Shown: piece after piece, positions 7,738 through 16,591 of the stretch
How the letters are laid out: each line of letters begins with the position of its first letter
Position numbering within the stretch: the first letter of the stretch is position 1
DNA from: an uncultured Treponema sp.
GTDB taxonomy: Bacteria > Spirochaetota > Spirochaetia > Treponematales > Treponemataceae
Assembly: GCA_947167345.1 (NCBI GenBank)
Contig: CAMVHR010000013.1
Span: forward strand, 1-63,937
Reading direction: 5' to 3'
Length of the DNA stretch: 63,937 nt
The notes under the pieces: model-generated
Database searches by the model: none
The model's input: the letters and a program-made list of their open reading frames with translations, nothing else
Told to the model about the DNA's origin: nothing
Program-made: the position numbers and the translations under genes

Positions 7738-8409
7738 CTAATGCAGCCCATACATCCGTTTAAATTCGTCCTGACGGAACACTATGTAAACCATGTTGAG
7801 CAAAGTGCCAAACAAAAAAGTAAAAATCCAAGTTGTAGGGTGACGGTCCGGGAATGCCATTCTGTCCAGTACATCCTGAATGACAAGATTCATCCTGCTT
7901 ACCAAATCCCATGAATTCCAGCGAAGAAAGCGACCAAGATAAATTCCAAAACATGCCAGATAAATCAACAAGGCACTTAGAATTTCTACATGTTTCAGAC
8001 GAAAGACAATTTTTATCTTTTCTTCTATCATCTGTAGACTTACAAAGCCATAGATAAGACCTGAAAATCCATAGCTTAGCAAAAGAATAAGGTCATACCA
8101 CACAGGAGCAGAATTTCCTTTTCCAAGATGAATTAAATCCGTCAATACATAAGGAGCATTAGGAAAGAATACCAGCCAGAAAAGAATTATAATAACAATT
8201 ACAGCTTTGTTTTTTATATCCTTTACATACACGATAGACGCAGCAAACCAAGGAAGAAAGGCAAGAAACAAGTTCCATATCATGAACATAAAAAGCGAAC
8301 GACCTGTAACAGCAACTCTACATACGGAAAGTAATATTGAAAACAAAGAAATGGCAAGAAGCACCCAAGTAGTTTTATAGCGGAAAATCTTCTGGAAGTA
8401 ATCTTTCAT
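7738..8409 (-). CDS. DUF1361 family membrane protein
   Basis: This 223-residue protein has about six hydrophobic segments and the family signature FFPNAPYVLTDLIHL near residues 81-95. The function of DUF1361 proteins is unknown. It is monocistronic, facing away from ygiQ. The start at 8409 is supported by a near-consensus promoter whose predicted transcription start coincides with the ATG. Confidence 0.8.
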   Translation of the reverse strand: MKDYFQKIFRYKTTWVLLAISLFSILLSVCRVAVTGRSLFMFMIWNLFLAFLPWFAASIVYVKDIKNKAVIVIIILFWLVFFPNAPYVLTDLIHLGKGNSAPVWYDLILLLSYGFSGLIYGFVSLQMIEEKIKIVFRLKHVEILSALLIYLACFGIYLGRFLRWNSWDLVSRMNLVIQDVLDRMAFPDRHPTTWIFTFLFGTLLNMVYIVFRQDEFKRMYGLH

Positions 8410-8415
8410 AAAAAC

Positions 8416-8444
8416 ATTATATTTACGAGCTTATGTGGAGTCAA
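8416..8444 (-). promoter_or_regulatory. Near-consensus promoter, leaderless DUF1361 mRNA
   Basis: On the minus strand TTGACT (8439-8444), a 17-base spacer and TATAAT (8416-8421) are followed by only six bases before the ATG. Transcription should begin at or next to the A of the start codon. Confidence 0.7.
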
Positions 8445-8514
8445 GTAAAACAAGTTTTGTAGAGTCTCCCTAAAACTAATAGAAAATATATCAGCATTGA
8501 TGTATATTAAAGTC

Positions 8515-10485
8515 ATGCCTAATCCTTTTTTGTGCGTTTCCATGGAAGATGTTCGGGAACGCGGACTTTCAGAAGTAGACTTTGTTTTTGTCTCTGGAGA
8601 CGCATACGTTGATCATGCAAGCTTTGCAGCTGCCCTACTAGGCAGGCTTTTGGAAAGCCATGGCTATACAGTAGGAATTCTTGCCCAGCCCGACTGGCAC
8701 ACGGCAGAAAGCTTTAAGGAATTTGGCAGACCAAAACTGGCCTTTCTTGTAAGTGCAGGTGCAATGGACAGCATGGTAAGCAATTACACGGCGAACAACA
8801 AGCCTCGCAGTGAAGATGCATATTCCCACGGCGGAGTTGCAGGCAAAAGACCTGACAGGGCACTAGTAGCTTATGTTTCAAAGATAAGAGAAGCATATAA
8901 GGGGGTTCCTGTCCTAATTGGAGGAATAGAAGCAAGTTTAAGGCGTACAAGTCACTACGATTACTGGTCAAACACTGTAAAGCACTCAATTCTTCTGGAC
9001 ACAAAGGCAGACCTTCTAATGTACGGCATGGGAGAACATGCCATTCTTGAAATTGCAGAACGCCTTAAGGCAGGAGAAAATGTCCGCGACATACGAGATG
9101 TAAGGGGCACTTGCTGGTTCACAGGTAAGGAAAGCGAACTGCCACCTTATGTACATGCTCTGGACTCTTACGAAGAAGCATACCGAAACGGAACTGCAAC
9201 AGCCCCGAAAGAAGCAACGCAGACAAAGAGTAACGCAGGACGAAAACTAAAAGACGTTGGCGTAATATGCCGGAATGTAAAACTAGACATAGCATTGATG
9301 CTTCCATGCTATGCAGACATAAGCAAAAATACGCCTCAGAGCAAGGAACTGTTTGCACGCTCATACATTGTGCAGGAACAGAACACAGACGCAATCAACG
9401 GACACACCTTAATAGAACCTGCCGAAAGCCGCTTTGTAGTGCAGAATCCAGCGGCATTGCCACTGACAACATCAGAACTTGACTCAATTTACACCCTGCC
9501 TTTTACAAGAAGGTGGCACCCAATGTATGACGCTCTGGCAGAAAACGGAAAGACAGGAGTTCCTGCACTAAGCGAGGTTAAATTCAGTCTTACAAGCTGC
9601 CGCGGATGTTACGGTGCGTGTTCATTCTGTGCAATCACATTCCATCAAGGCAGACGCATCCAATCGCGCAGTCACGAAAGCCTTGTAAAGGAAGCCACTT
9701 TAATGACTCAAGACAAAGACTTTAAGGGCTACATTCATGATGTAGGCGGACCTACCGCAAACTTCCGCAAAGACGCATGTAAAAATCAGGAAAAGAATGG
9801 AGCGTGTGCCGGAAGAGACTGTCTTGGAACAAATCCGTGCAAGAATGTAATCGTTGACCACACAGAATATGTTGCACTCCTTAGAAAGCTAAAGGCAATT
9901 CCTGGTGTAAAAAAGGTATTCATCCGAAGTGGAATCCGCTTTGATTACCTTATGATGGATAAAGACCAAACTTTCTTTTATGAGTTGTGCAAAGCTCACA
10001 TTTCAGGGCAGCTAAAAGTTGCACCAGAGCATGTAAACAACAACGTCCTACGTCTCATGCGCAAAAGCACGCATGAAGTTTACGAGGCGTTCAGCAATGA
10101 ATATGAAAAGATAAACCGTGAGTTAGGCAAGAAACAATACCTTGTTCCGTATTACATTGCAGGCCATCCGGGGGCAGGTCTTAATGAAGCAATCGAAGTT
10201 GCCCTGTACTTAAAAAAGACGGGATTCGTGCCTGATCAGGTGCAGGACTTCTACCCCACACCAGGAAGCCTTGCCACATGCATGTACTGGACGGGGTTTA
10301 ATCCACATGAAGAAACGGAAGACGGTCACCTAGAATCCGTATATGTGGCACGAGGTGGTCATGAACGAAGGTTGCAGAGGGCTTTGCTACAGTTTAACAG
10401 AAAGGAAAATTTTTCACTTGTACGTGAAGCATTAAAACTTGCAGGCAAAGAAAATCTTTTAAAAGTGTTTTACCCACGACGATAA
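8515..10485 (+). CDS. ygiQ: YgiQ family radical SAM protein (UPF0313)
   Basis: This large (656-residue) radical SAM protein has an N-terminal B12-binding-like region with the IGGIEASLRRTSHYDYWS segment and a radical SAM domain whose cluster cysteines are in SCRGCYGACSFCAITFHQGR near residue 365. DVGGPTANF and the ASG/HIS GQLKVAPEH segment follow, as in UPF0313 proteins. The family's reaction is not established to my knowledge. The ATG at 8515 (MPNPFLCVSMEDV) is favoured over a TTG/ATG 15-18 bases upstream because a TATATT box (8503-8508) lies over those codons. Length fits the family. Confidence 0.92.
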   Translation: MPNPFLCVSMEDVRERGLSEVDFVFVSGDAYVDHASFAAALLGRLLESHGYTVGILAQPDWHTAESFKEFGRPKLAFLVSAGAMDSMVSNYTANNKPRSEDAYSHGGVAGKRPDRALVAYVSKIREAYKGVPVLIGGIEASLRRTSHYDYWSNTVKHSILLDTKADLLMYGMGEHAILEIAERLKAGENVRDIRDVRGTCWFTGKESELPPYVHALDSYEEAYRNGTATAPKEATQTKSNAGRKLKDVGVICRNVKLDIALMLPCYADISKNTPQSKELFARSYIVQEQNTDAINGHTLIEPAESRFVVQNPAALPLTTSELDSIYTLPFTRRWHPMYDALAENGKTGVPALSEVKFSLTSCRGCYGACSFCAITFHQGRRIQSRSHESLVKEATLMTQDKDFKGYIHDVGGPTANFRKDACKNQEKNGACAGRDCLGTNPCKNVIVDHTEYVALLRKLKAIPGVKKVFIRSGIRFDYLMMDKDQTFFYELCKAHISGQLKVAPEHVNNNVLRLMRKSTHEVYEAFSNEYEKINRELGKKQYLVPYYIAGHPGAGLNEAIEVALYLKKTGFVPDQVQDFYPTPGSLATCMYWTGFNPHEETEDGHLESVYVARGGHERRLQRALLQFNRKENFSLVREALKLAGKENLLKVFYPRR

Positions 10486-10581
10486 ATAAATCCCCTTTGG
10501 TGAGTTCTTATGGAAGCTCTGCTTAAAGTCAACGGATAGCCTGTTGATAACATTTCCACCATAACCGCCCTAAAACTTTTT

Positions 10582-11835
10582 CTAAAAACTTACTTTATCC
10601 AGCAAAAAATCGAACAGGTTCAAAATAAGAATACCGTTCTCATCTCGGTATGTTGGCTGCATTCCTCCTGTAATCACAACTTTTTGAAAACTGTCTTTTA
10701 TATGCATCAAAGAACGTAACTCTTGTTCTCTTTTTTCGTCGGTATCAAGTGCAAATGCAGACTGCACATAAACTCTGTCGTATCCTTTGTTGCAGACAAA
10801 ATCTACTTCCAGATTCTTGCGCTCGCTTTTGCCCTCTGCATTTTTAGTGTTGAGTGTTACCTGCCCCACGTCAACAGAATATCCGCGAAGACGAAGCTCG
10901 TTGTAAACCAGATTTTCCATAAGATGAGTTTGTTCTGTCTGCCTAAAATTCAATCGTGCATTCCGCAACCCAAGGTCTGAAAAATAATATTTTGCAGGAG
11001 TATCAATGTATCGTTTGCCTTTTATGTCATATCGCACAGATTTTTCTATCAAAAAAGCGTCCTGCATATAGTCAAGATAGGCTTTTATGGTATCCTGCGT
11101 TATACTGCTTTTTTTGATGGATTTAAAAGTGTCTGAAAGTTTTCTGGGATTTGTAAGACAGCCGATTGATGAAGAAAGAACATTTATAAGCTCTTCAAGG
11201 TCATCATCTTTTTGAATTGCATACCTTTCTTTTATATCCACAAGATATGTACTCAAAAAAAGCGACTTCAAATATTCTTTCTTTAGGTTTTCATCATTTT
11301 CTAATGCAACTTTTGGAAGAGCTCCATAAATCATATATTCAAGAAGCAAATCATCTTTTTGTCTGTCTTGATTTATTGAATAAAATTCCTTAAAAGATAA
11401 TGGCTGAATATGAATTTCATAACCGCGACCTCTGAATTCTGTGATTACGTCTTTTGAAAGAAATTTTGCATTACTGCCTGTCACATAGACATCGACATTC
11501 TTAATGTTCAAATAGCTGTTCAAAACATCTTCAAAATCACTAACCATCTGAACTTCGTCCAAAAGCACATAGTACATTTTTTCGTCGCCGATACGGGTGT
11601 CAATATACGCCAAAAGTTCATCTGGATTTCTCAAGTGTTTGTTTCGCCTGTCTTCCAAATTTATTTGAATGATATGTTTGTCATCAATTCCCTCTTGTTT
11701 TAGAAAATGTGCAAAAAGATTGAACAAAAGATATGATTTTCCACACCTTCTAAGTCCTGTAATCACTTTTATCATACCATTATGGCGGGCTGCAACAAGT
11801 TTGTTCAAATATAAATCACGATTTATGCTAATCAT
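10582..11835 (-). CDS. AAA_14 / DUF4143 family ATPase (second copy)
   Basis: This 417-residue protein is a divergent relative of the ATPase at 1088-2302. It has the P-loop GLRRCGKS (residues 27-34), Walker B MYYVLLDEVQ, the sensor YVTGSNAKFLS, an FRGRGYEI segment in place of SGR, and a C-terminal DUF4143 region with LEVDFVCNKGYDRVYVQSAF. I chose the ATG at 11835. A TTG twelve codons upstream is open but coincides with the -35 box of a promoter that would make the mRNA leaderless at 11835. The gene is alone between ygiQ and a decayed HU-like gene. Its function is unknown. Confidence 0.8.
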   Translation of the reverse strand: MISINRDLYLNKLVAARHNGMIKVITGLRRCGKSYLLFNLFAHFLKQEGIDDKHIIQINLEDRRNKHLRNPDELLAYIDTRIGDEKMYYVLLDEVQMVSDFEDVLNSYLNIKNVDVYVTGSNAKFLSKDVITEFRGRGYEIHIQPLSFKEFYSINQDRQKDDLLLEYMIYGALPKVALENDENLKKEYLKSLFLSTYLVDIKERYAIQKDDDLEELINVLSSSIGCLTNPRKLSDTFKSIKKSSITQDTIKAYLDYMQDAFLIEKSVRYDIKGKRYIDTPAKYYFSDLGLRNARLNFRQTEQTHLMENLVYNELRLRGYSVDVGQVTLNTKNAEGKSERKNLEVDFVCNKGYDRVYVQSAFALDTDEKREQELRSLMHIKDSFQKVVITGGMQPTYRDENGILILNLFDFLLDKVSF

Positions 11836-11842
11836 AATTGAT

Positions 11843-11914
11843 ATTATTGCAGATATACGCAAAAATATCAATTAAAAGAATAGATATCAGTCGATATTTA
11901 TGCGTATTTACGCA
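11843..11914 (-). promoter_or_regulatory. Promoter and inverted-repeat operator of the second ATPase gene
   Basis: On the minus strand TTGATA (11866-11871), 17 bases and AATAAT (11843-11848) end seven bases before the ATG. ATACGCAAAAATATC (11855-11869) lies over the spacer and -35 and is mirrored by GATATTTATGCGTAT (11893-11907), with one mismatch. A third half-site, TACGCAA, follows within the palindrome TGCGTA-TT-TACGCA (11901-11914). This repeats the layout at the first ATPase gene with different sequence. Confidence 0.6.
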
Positions 11915-11922
11915 ATTTTTTG

Positions 11923-12477
11923 GATAGTGTCAAAGAAGTATTTGTAACGGAAGACGGACTTGTCGGTTGGAATGAAAGCGACAACTCTAAACTTGTTTAC
12001 GAGCCGTTTAATCCCAAAGCGGAGCCCTAGTACATGGAGGAGCTGACGGTTGGAGACCTTGCAAAGGACATTTCCGATGCCTAAGTCGCGTAAGCGACGA
12101 TGTATAATAAATTTCCAATTACGCAAACGACGCAAAGCGGCGTATGCATGTACCTTGAACGTAACCGATGTTGAGGCAGTTCTTACTTCCCTCGTGAGGA
12201 AGCTTCCCATCTACCTTAAAAACGGATTCAAAATCCAGCTGGGAAACTTTGGCCGGGTAAAACTTTCCTTCTCTTCAAAAGGATACGAAAGCCCGGAGAA
12301 CGAGGATGACTCAAGCGGTTTTTATTGTTTTTTTGCGAAGCAAAAATTGACGCGGACTGCGGCAAAAATAAAACCCGTGGTTGCATAGCAACCGACATTA
12401 CAAGTAAGAGGATTTTGTTCACGCCGAGCAGCGAGCTCAAAAACGAAATTGAAAAGACATCATTTTCAAAAGTTTGA
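11923..12477 (+). pseudogene. Broken HU-like DNA-binding protein gene
   Basis: Fragments of one HU/IHF-like protein can be read in order: NPKAEP then a TAG, MEELTVGDLAKDISDA then a TAA, VTDVEAVLTSLVRKLPIYLK with NGFKIQLGNFGRVKLSFSS, and finally RILFTPSSELKNEIEKTSFS up to the TGA at 12475-12477. These match the helix-turn, saddle-strand and C-terminal parts of the Bacteroides/spirochete HU-like proteins. Short GC-rich palindromes interrupt the gene: GTCGC/GCGAC at 12085-12098, TTTTTGC/GCAAAAA at 12330-12346 and GGTTGC/GCAACC at 12379-12393. The stops and insertions rule out a full product. The codons before 12001 are open but not recognisable. Confidence 0.65.
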
Positions 12478-12496
12478 TTTGTTAAGATAAAGTAAA

Positions 12497-12538
12497 ATCT
12501 TACCCTGCCTGAGAGGAATCTTGGGCGGGGATTTTTTT
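12497..12538 (+). terminator. Possible terminator after the HU-like pseudogene
   Basis: A CCCTGCC stretch and a GGGCGGGG stretch about 13 bases later can form an imperfect GC-rich stem followed by eight T residues. Confidence 0.4.
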
Positions 12539-12611
12539 TGCGTGAGGGATTTGGATAATAAAGAGATAATTTTTACCATTATTTGTATCTTAATTATTAC
12601 TTTTACAAGAG

Positions 12612-12658
12612 TTTTAGATAAAGTAAACCTTTACAAATATCTAAAATTATATTATTTT
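12612..12658 (+). promoter_or_regulatory. Promoter and inverted repeat of the third ATPase gene
   Basis: TTTTAGATA (12612-12620) is mirrored by TATCTAAAA (12638-12646), with a further partly matching AAGTAAA/TTTACA inside. A -35 TTTACA (12630-12635), 17 bases and TATTTT (12653-12658) make a plausible promoter, so one arm lies in the spacer. Confidence 0.5.
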
Positions 12659-12675
12659 ATATGTGGGGTAGTTTT

Positions 12676-14118
12676 ATGAATGAGAAGATTATTGGTCGTC
12701 AGAAGGAAATGAGACAACTTCAGAAATGCATGAATGCAAACCACGCTCAACTTATAATTGTCTATGGAAGACGGAGAGTAGGCAAGACATTTCTAATAAA
12801 TAACTTTTTCAACGGAAGATTCGATTTTAAGGTTGCCGGTTCATACTCACAAACCAAAGAAATACAGCTCAAAAATTTTATTACAGAACTGAACCTTCAG
12901 TCAAAGCAAAAAATGAAAGTCCCTGAAAACTGGACGGACGCATTCTTTTGTTTACGAGAATATCTCGACACTCTTCCAAAAACCGAAAAGCATGTTGTAT
13001 TTTTTGATGAAATGCCATGGTTTGACACTCCTAGAAGCGACTTCCTTCCAGCCTTTGAATATTTCTGGAACAACTGGGGTTCGGCCCAGGATGATCTTGT
13101 ATGCCTTGTCTGCGGTTCGGCAACAGCCTGGCTAGTTGACAATATTGCGAAAAACAAAGGCGGCCTTTACAACAGGCAGACTTGCAGACTATATCTTGAG
13201 CCGTTTACATTGAACGAAACGGAGCAATATCTCAATGCAAACGGATTTGAATGGTCTCATTATCAGATTGTTGAGAATTATATGATAATGGGTGGCATAC
13301 CGTATTATCTGAGCCTGTTGGACAATACAATTTCTTTTGAAGCGAATATTGACAACATGTTTTTCAGGAAGCGGGCTTTGCTTTGGGATGAATTTGAGCA
13401 TCTGTATGCGACGCTCTTTAATAACAGCGAACAATATCTGAAAGTTGTAGAGGCATTGAGTTACAAGAAGATGGGTCTTACAAGAAAAGAGATTTCCCAA
13501 ATCACCAAACTTCCGCCAAACGGTGTGCTTACAAAAATTCTTGAGAACCTTGTCAATTCAGAATTTGTCCGCTCCTATCAATTCTTCGGCAACAAGAAGC
13601 AAGATATGCTTTATCAGCTTTCAGATTACTTTACTTTGTTTTATTATAAGTTCCTGAAGAATAATTCTGGAAAGGATGAGCGGTTCTGGTCCAATTCGAT
13701 CGACAATCCATCCGTTAAGGCATGGGAAGGATTTACGTTTGAGCAGGTATGCAAAGATCATATCCAGCAGATAAAGAAAAAACTCGGAATCTCGGGAATC
13801 CTCACGGAAGTTTCCTCCTGGTTTGCAAAATCAACTGAAGGAAATGATGAAGCCGAAGGAGCCCAGATTGATATGTTGATAGACCGCCGGGACAAAGTTA
13901 TAAATATCTGTGAAATGAAATTTTCAGCCAATGAATACGAAATCGATAAGGATTATGAAAAAAAGCTGATTAACAAGATAGAGTGCTTCCGCAAAAAAAC
14001 ATCTTCAAAAAAAGCTCTGCACCTTACCATGATAACAACTTATGGCATAAAACGAAACGCCCACTCCGGCAGGGTTCAGAGCGAAGTCACAATGGATGAT
14101 TTGTTTGGGGAAGGATAA
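12676..14118 (+). CDS. ATPase_2 / DUF234 family ATPase
   Basis: This 480-residue protein starts MNEKIIGRQKEMRQLQKCM, the GRxxE box of this ATPase family, followed by the P-loop YGRRRVGKTF (residues 30-39), Walker B HVVFFDEMPW near residue 115 and the sensor LVCGSATAW. The central ALLWDEFEHLY segment and the HTH-like RKEISQITKLPPNGVLTKIL lead to a C-terminal DUF234 nuclease-fold-like tail with INICEMKFS. ATG 12676 fits a GGGG ribosome site better than the ATG at 12661. The family is widespread as single genes in archaea and anaerobic bacteria; its biological role is unclear. It is the third orphan ATPase of the window and belongs to a different subfamily from the other two. Confidence 0.8.
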   Translation: MNEKIIGRQKEMRQLQKCMNANHAQLIIVYGRRRVGKTFLINNFFNGRFDFKVAGSYSQTKEIQLKNFITELNLQSKQKMKVPENWTDAFFCLREYLDTLPKTEKHVVFFDEMPWFDTPRSDFLPAFEYFWNNWGSAQDDLVCLVCGSATAWLVDNIAKNKGGLYNRQTCRLYLEPFTLNETEQYLNANGFEWSHYQIVENYMIMGGIPYYLSLLDNTISFEANIDNMFFRKRALLWDEFEHLYATLFNNSEQYLKVVEALSYKKMGLTRKEISQITKLPPNGVLTKILENLVNSEFVRSYQFFGNKKQDMLYQLSDYFTLFYYKFLKNNSGKDERFWSNSIDNPSVKAWEGFTFEQVCKDHIQQIKKKLGISGILTEVSSWFAKSTEGNDEAEGAQIDMLIDRRDKVINICEMKFSANEYEIDKDYEKKLINKIECFRKKTSSKKALHLTMITTYGIKRNAHSGRVQSEVTMDDLFGEG

Positions 14119-14242
14119 AGGTTGTGGTCAGCTGACTGCGGAACTTTTTATCCTTATCATTTTATACCTTTCTGATATATTATACCATGATTCAATGCAA
14201 AAAACTAAAGGAAAATCAAAGAAACAACTGTTGCATGGCCTC

Positions 14243-16591
14243 CTATTTCATGATATTCCCTGTTTTTTTTCTTACGACAACTAATTTTTTTATTTTTTGC
14301 GGAGATGGATTATTTTTGCTTGACGGCTCCACAAAATTCACAGTGCCACTTACAAGAGGCTTCTTAACCGCATTATTTTGAGATATGACAGCTGCAATTG
14401 TTGATTGAGATGTTGTTTTCTTCTTTTTCTCTGTTTTTATAAGGAACTTTTCAAATGAATATTTACCTTCATATACTAACGTATTCTCGCTTTTACAATA
14501 AGGACATTCCGGCTTATGGTCAGATGTTAAAGTTGTGATATTTTTGAAACCTAAGCTATTTTCATCTAGCAGTATCTTCATACCTATTGATTCAGTATCC
14601 AAGTGAAAAACTTTTGGAAATATATAGTCTGTATACCAATATTTCTTTTTACAATCTGGACATTGTGAATTGTAAATCTTGAAGTTACATTCCTGATTTA
14701 CGCAAAAATAACCTTGAGTTTTATCACCCTTTAGTTTTGAACCACACTGTGGACAGCAATTTTGTTCACTTTTTATGATAATCATGTTTTTCAAGAATAT
14801 CTTAGAGAGTCTTCTAAACGAGTTCACATCATTAATAGTAATCGGAATAATTCCGTATTCTTTATTTTTAATTGATTCTTGATTCCGAACATTGTATGAG
14901 ACTAAAGAATTTAATAAAGGCTCATCACTAATGCTTCTCAATTCATTTGGACGAGTAATATTCAAAATATAATATTCGTCATAACCGGAAGGAATTAACT
15001 CCCCTATTTGTTTCAGAGTTTCTTTTGCCGTTTTATAATCATCAGCAATCCCATATTTCCACGGCACAAACAGTAAAGTTTCTTTACTGACAGAAACCTT
15101 CATCATTGCATCCAAAAGAGTCTTTCTAAATTCTTGTTTCCACTTTCCTTGTAGTTTTTTTTCTATCTTATCCTGCAGTAAATTACAAAGTTCATTCTGT
15201 TCACTTTCATCCAGCTTTTTTTCAAAAATAATGTCATTATTTGATTTAGAAGCCTTAAATTGTTGATAAACAGAACTGTCTGGTAATTCTATTGAAAAAT
15301 GAACCGGAAGCTTTTTTTTCTGAGAAATCTCTGCAGTAATAAATCCATCAAACAATTTTGCTTTTTCTGAATTTAAGATAATCTCCCAGTCTTCAAAAGT
15401 AAATACACAATGATTGAATAAATTATTACTTAATAAAGTTTCATCATCCTCTTCAGGTTTAAATCCCATGTATTTCAAACAGAACAGAATTACAAGCTCT
15501 ACATAAAGAAGGTATTCTTCCTGAAGTTCTTTCTTTTCGAGGATGTCAGTAATTTCTTCTTTCTTTCCTAACAATTCCCATAATTGATAAACCTTTTTGT
15601 AATAGTTATCCATCATGAAAATGTTTGTTTTCTTCAATGAACCTCTGATTTCTTTTTCTTTTCTTATATGGCGGTAGAGGTTTGTTGATTTACATTTTGA
15701 CAAATACTCCAGGATTGAATTGATAACTTCAAGAGTTTCTTCAATTAATTTTTGAGTTGTACTAGATTCTGAATTTTCAAAACCTTTAAAAAGAAAATTG
15801 ATTGCATCAAAGAAATTTTGTCGTTCGCCACCTTGAGAATATGATTCTGACAAAGTGAAATTCATTTTACAATCAATAGTATCTTCCTTTTCTTTTTTCT
15901 CTAATGCATAGATTCGATCAACTATTGTTTTTGCTGCAACATTTTCGTATATGGCATAATCATCTTCAAGAATTCTTGCTAATAATCGTTCTGGAATAAG
16001 ACCATTCGCCTTAATTCCTTTCCAGTGTTCACTATGTGATGCCAAATGTCGGATTGATTCAGTACCAATTCTTGTAACTATAGAGGCAGGTCTAACCTCC
16101 TCTACCTGTTTTAGGTGTAGTTTTGGTCTATAAAAAATATGAGGAAGATATTTGACATCCTTCAATATTTCATCTCTGTTATTCGACTGCCGGAGATTAT
16201 CAAATTTTTTATTGAAAGAGCACAATCTGATGGCATTATCATTATCAATATCAAAAGCTTTTAATAAATCTTGTCCATCAAAGCATCCATCATTTGTGAA
16301 AGATAAATATTGCTTATAGATATCCTGATAATCAATAATACTTTCTTGTGAAAGTTCACCTTTGAGAATTTTTATTCTAATAGTGTCTGAACCGCAACTT
16401 AGAATAATATCATCTTGTTTAACTGGTAATTCGAATATGGAATCATGATGAATTAGCTTGTGATTTAACACACAACTATCTGGACTCACATCCTTTATTA
16501 CCAGTTTTCCAGAATAAGGAATAACATAGTTTATTTCTTCTAATGATATTTCTTTGTTGGCTTCAAATACATCAACAAATGAAACTGTCAT
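14243..16591 (-). CDS. DUF2357-like protein with C-terminal zinc ribbons; last gene of the island operon
   Basis: This 782-residue protein is not firmly recognised. Residues about 165-235 (RPASIVTRIGTESIRHLASH, then GLIPERLLARILEDDYAIYE and AAKTIVDRI) resemble the DUF2357 segment found in nuclease subunits that partner McrB-like AAA proteins. The middle is acidic and helical. The C-terminal third has Cys pairs that look like zinc ribbons: CPQCGSKL with CVNQEC, CPDCKKKYW, and CPYCKSENTL. I could not find an intact PD-(D/E)XK triad, so nuclease activity is only a possibility. The gene abuts the upstream coiled-coil AAA gene with no gap, supporting a McrBC-like pair. No clear terminator follows. 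Confidence 0.5.
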   Translation of the reverse strand: MTVSFVDVFEANKEISLEEINYVIPYSGKLVIKDVSPDSCVLNHKLIHHDSIFELPVKQDDIILSCGSDTIRIKILKGELSQESIIDYQDIYKQYLSFTNDGCFDGQDLLKAFDIDNDNAIRLCSFNKKFDNLRQSNNRDEILKDVKYLPHIFYRPKLHLKQVEEVRPASIVTRIGTESIRHLASHSEHWKGIKANGLIPERLLARILEDDYAIYENVAAKTIVDRIYALEKKEKEDTIDCKMNFTLSESYSQGGERQNFFDAINFLFKGFENSESSTTQKLIEETLEVINSILEYLSKCKSTNLYRHIRKEKEIRGSLKKTNIFMMDNYYKKVYQLWELLGKKEEITDILEKKELQEEYLLYVELVILFCLKYMGFKPEEDDETLLSNNLFNHCVFTFEDWEIILNSEKAKLFDGFITAEISQKKKLPVHFSIELPDSSVYQQFKASKSNNDIIFEKKLDESEQNELCNLLQDKIEKKLQGKWKQEFRKTLLDAMMKVSVSKETLLFVPWKYGIADDYKTAKETLKQIGELIPSGYDEYYILNITRPNELRSISDEPLLNSLVSYNVRNQESIKNKEYGIIPITINDVNSFRRLSKIFLKNMIIIKSEQNCCPQCGSKLKGDKTQGYFCVNQECNFKIYNSQCPDCKKKYWYTDYIFPKVFHLDTESIGMKILLDENSLGFKNITTLTSDHKPECPYCKSENTLVYEGKYSFEKFLIKTEKKKKTTSQSTIAAVISQNNAVKKPLVSGTVNFVEPSSKNNPSPQKIKKLVVVRKKTGNIMK

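Noticed and set aside
14119-14242. Gap between the third ATPase gene and the end of the island operon
   Set aside because: I looked for a terminator or a small gene and saw none; the short open frames here are AT-rich noise.
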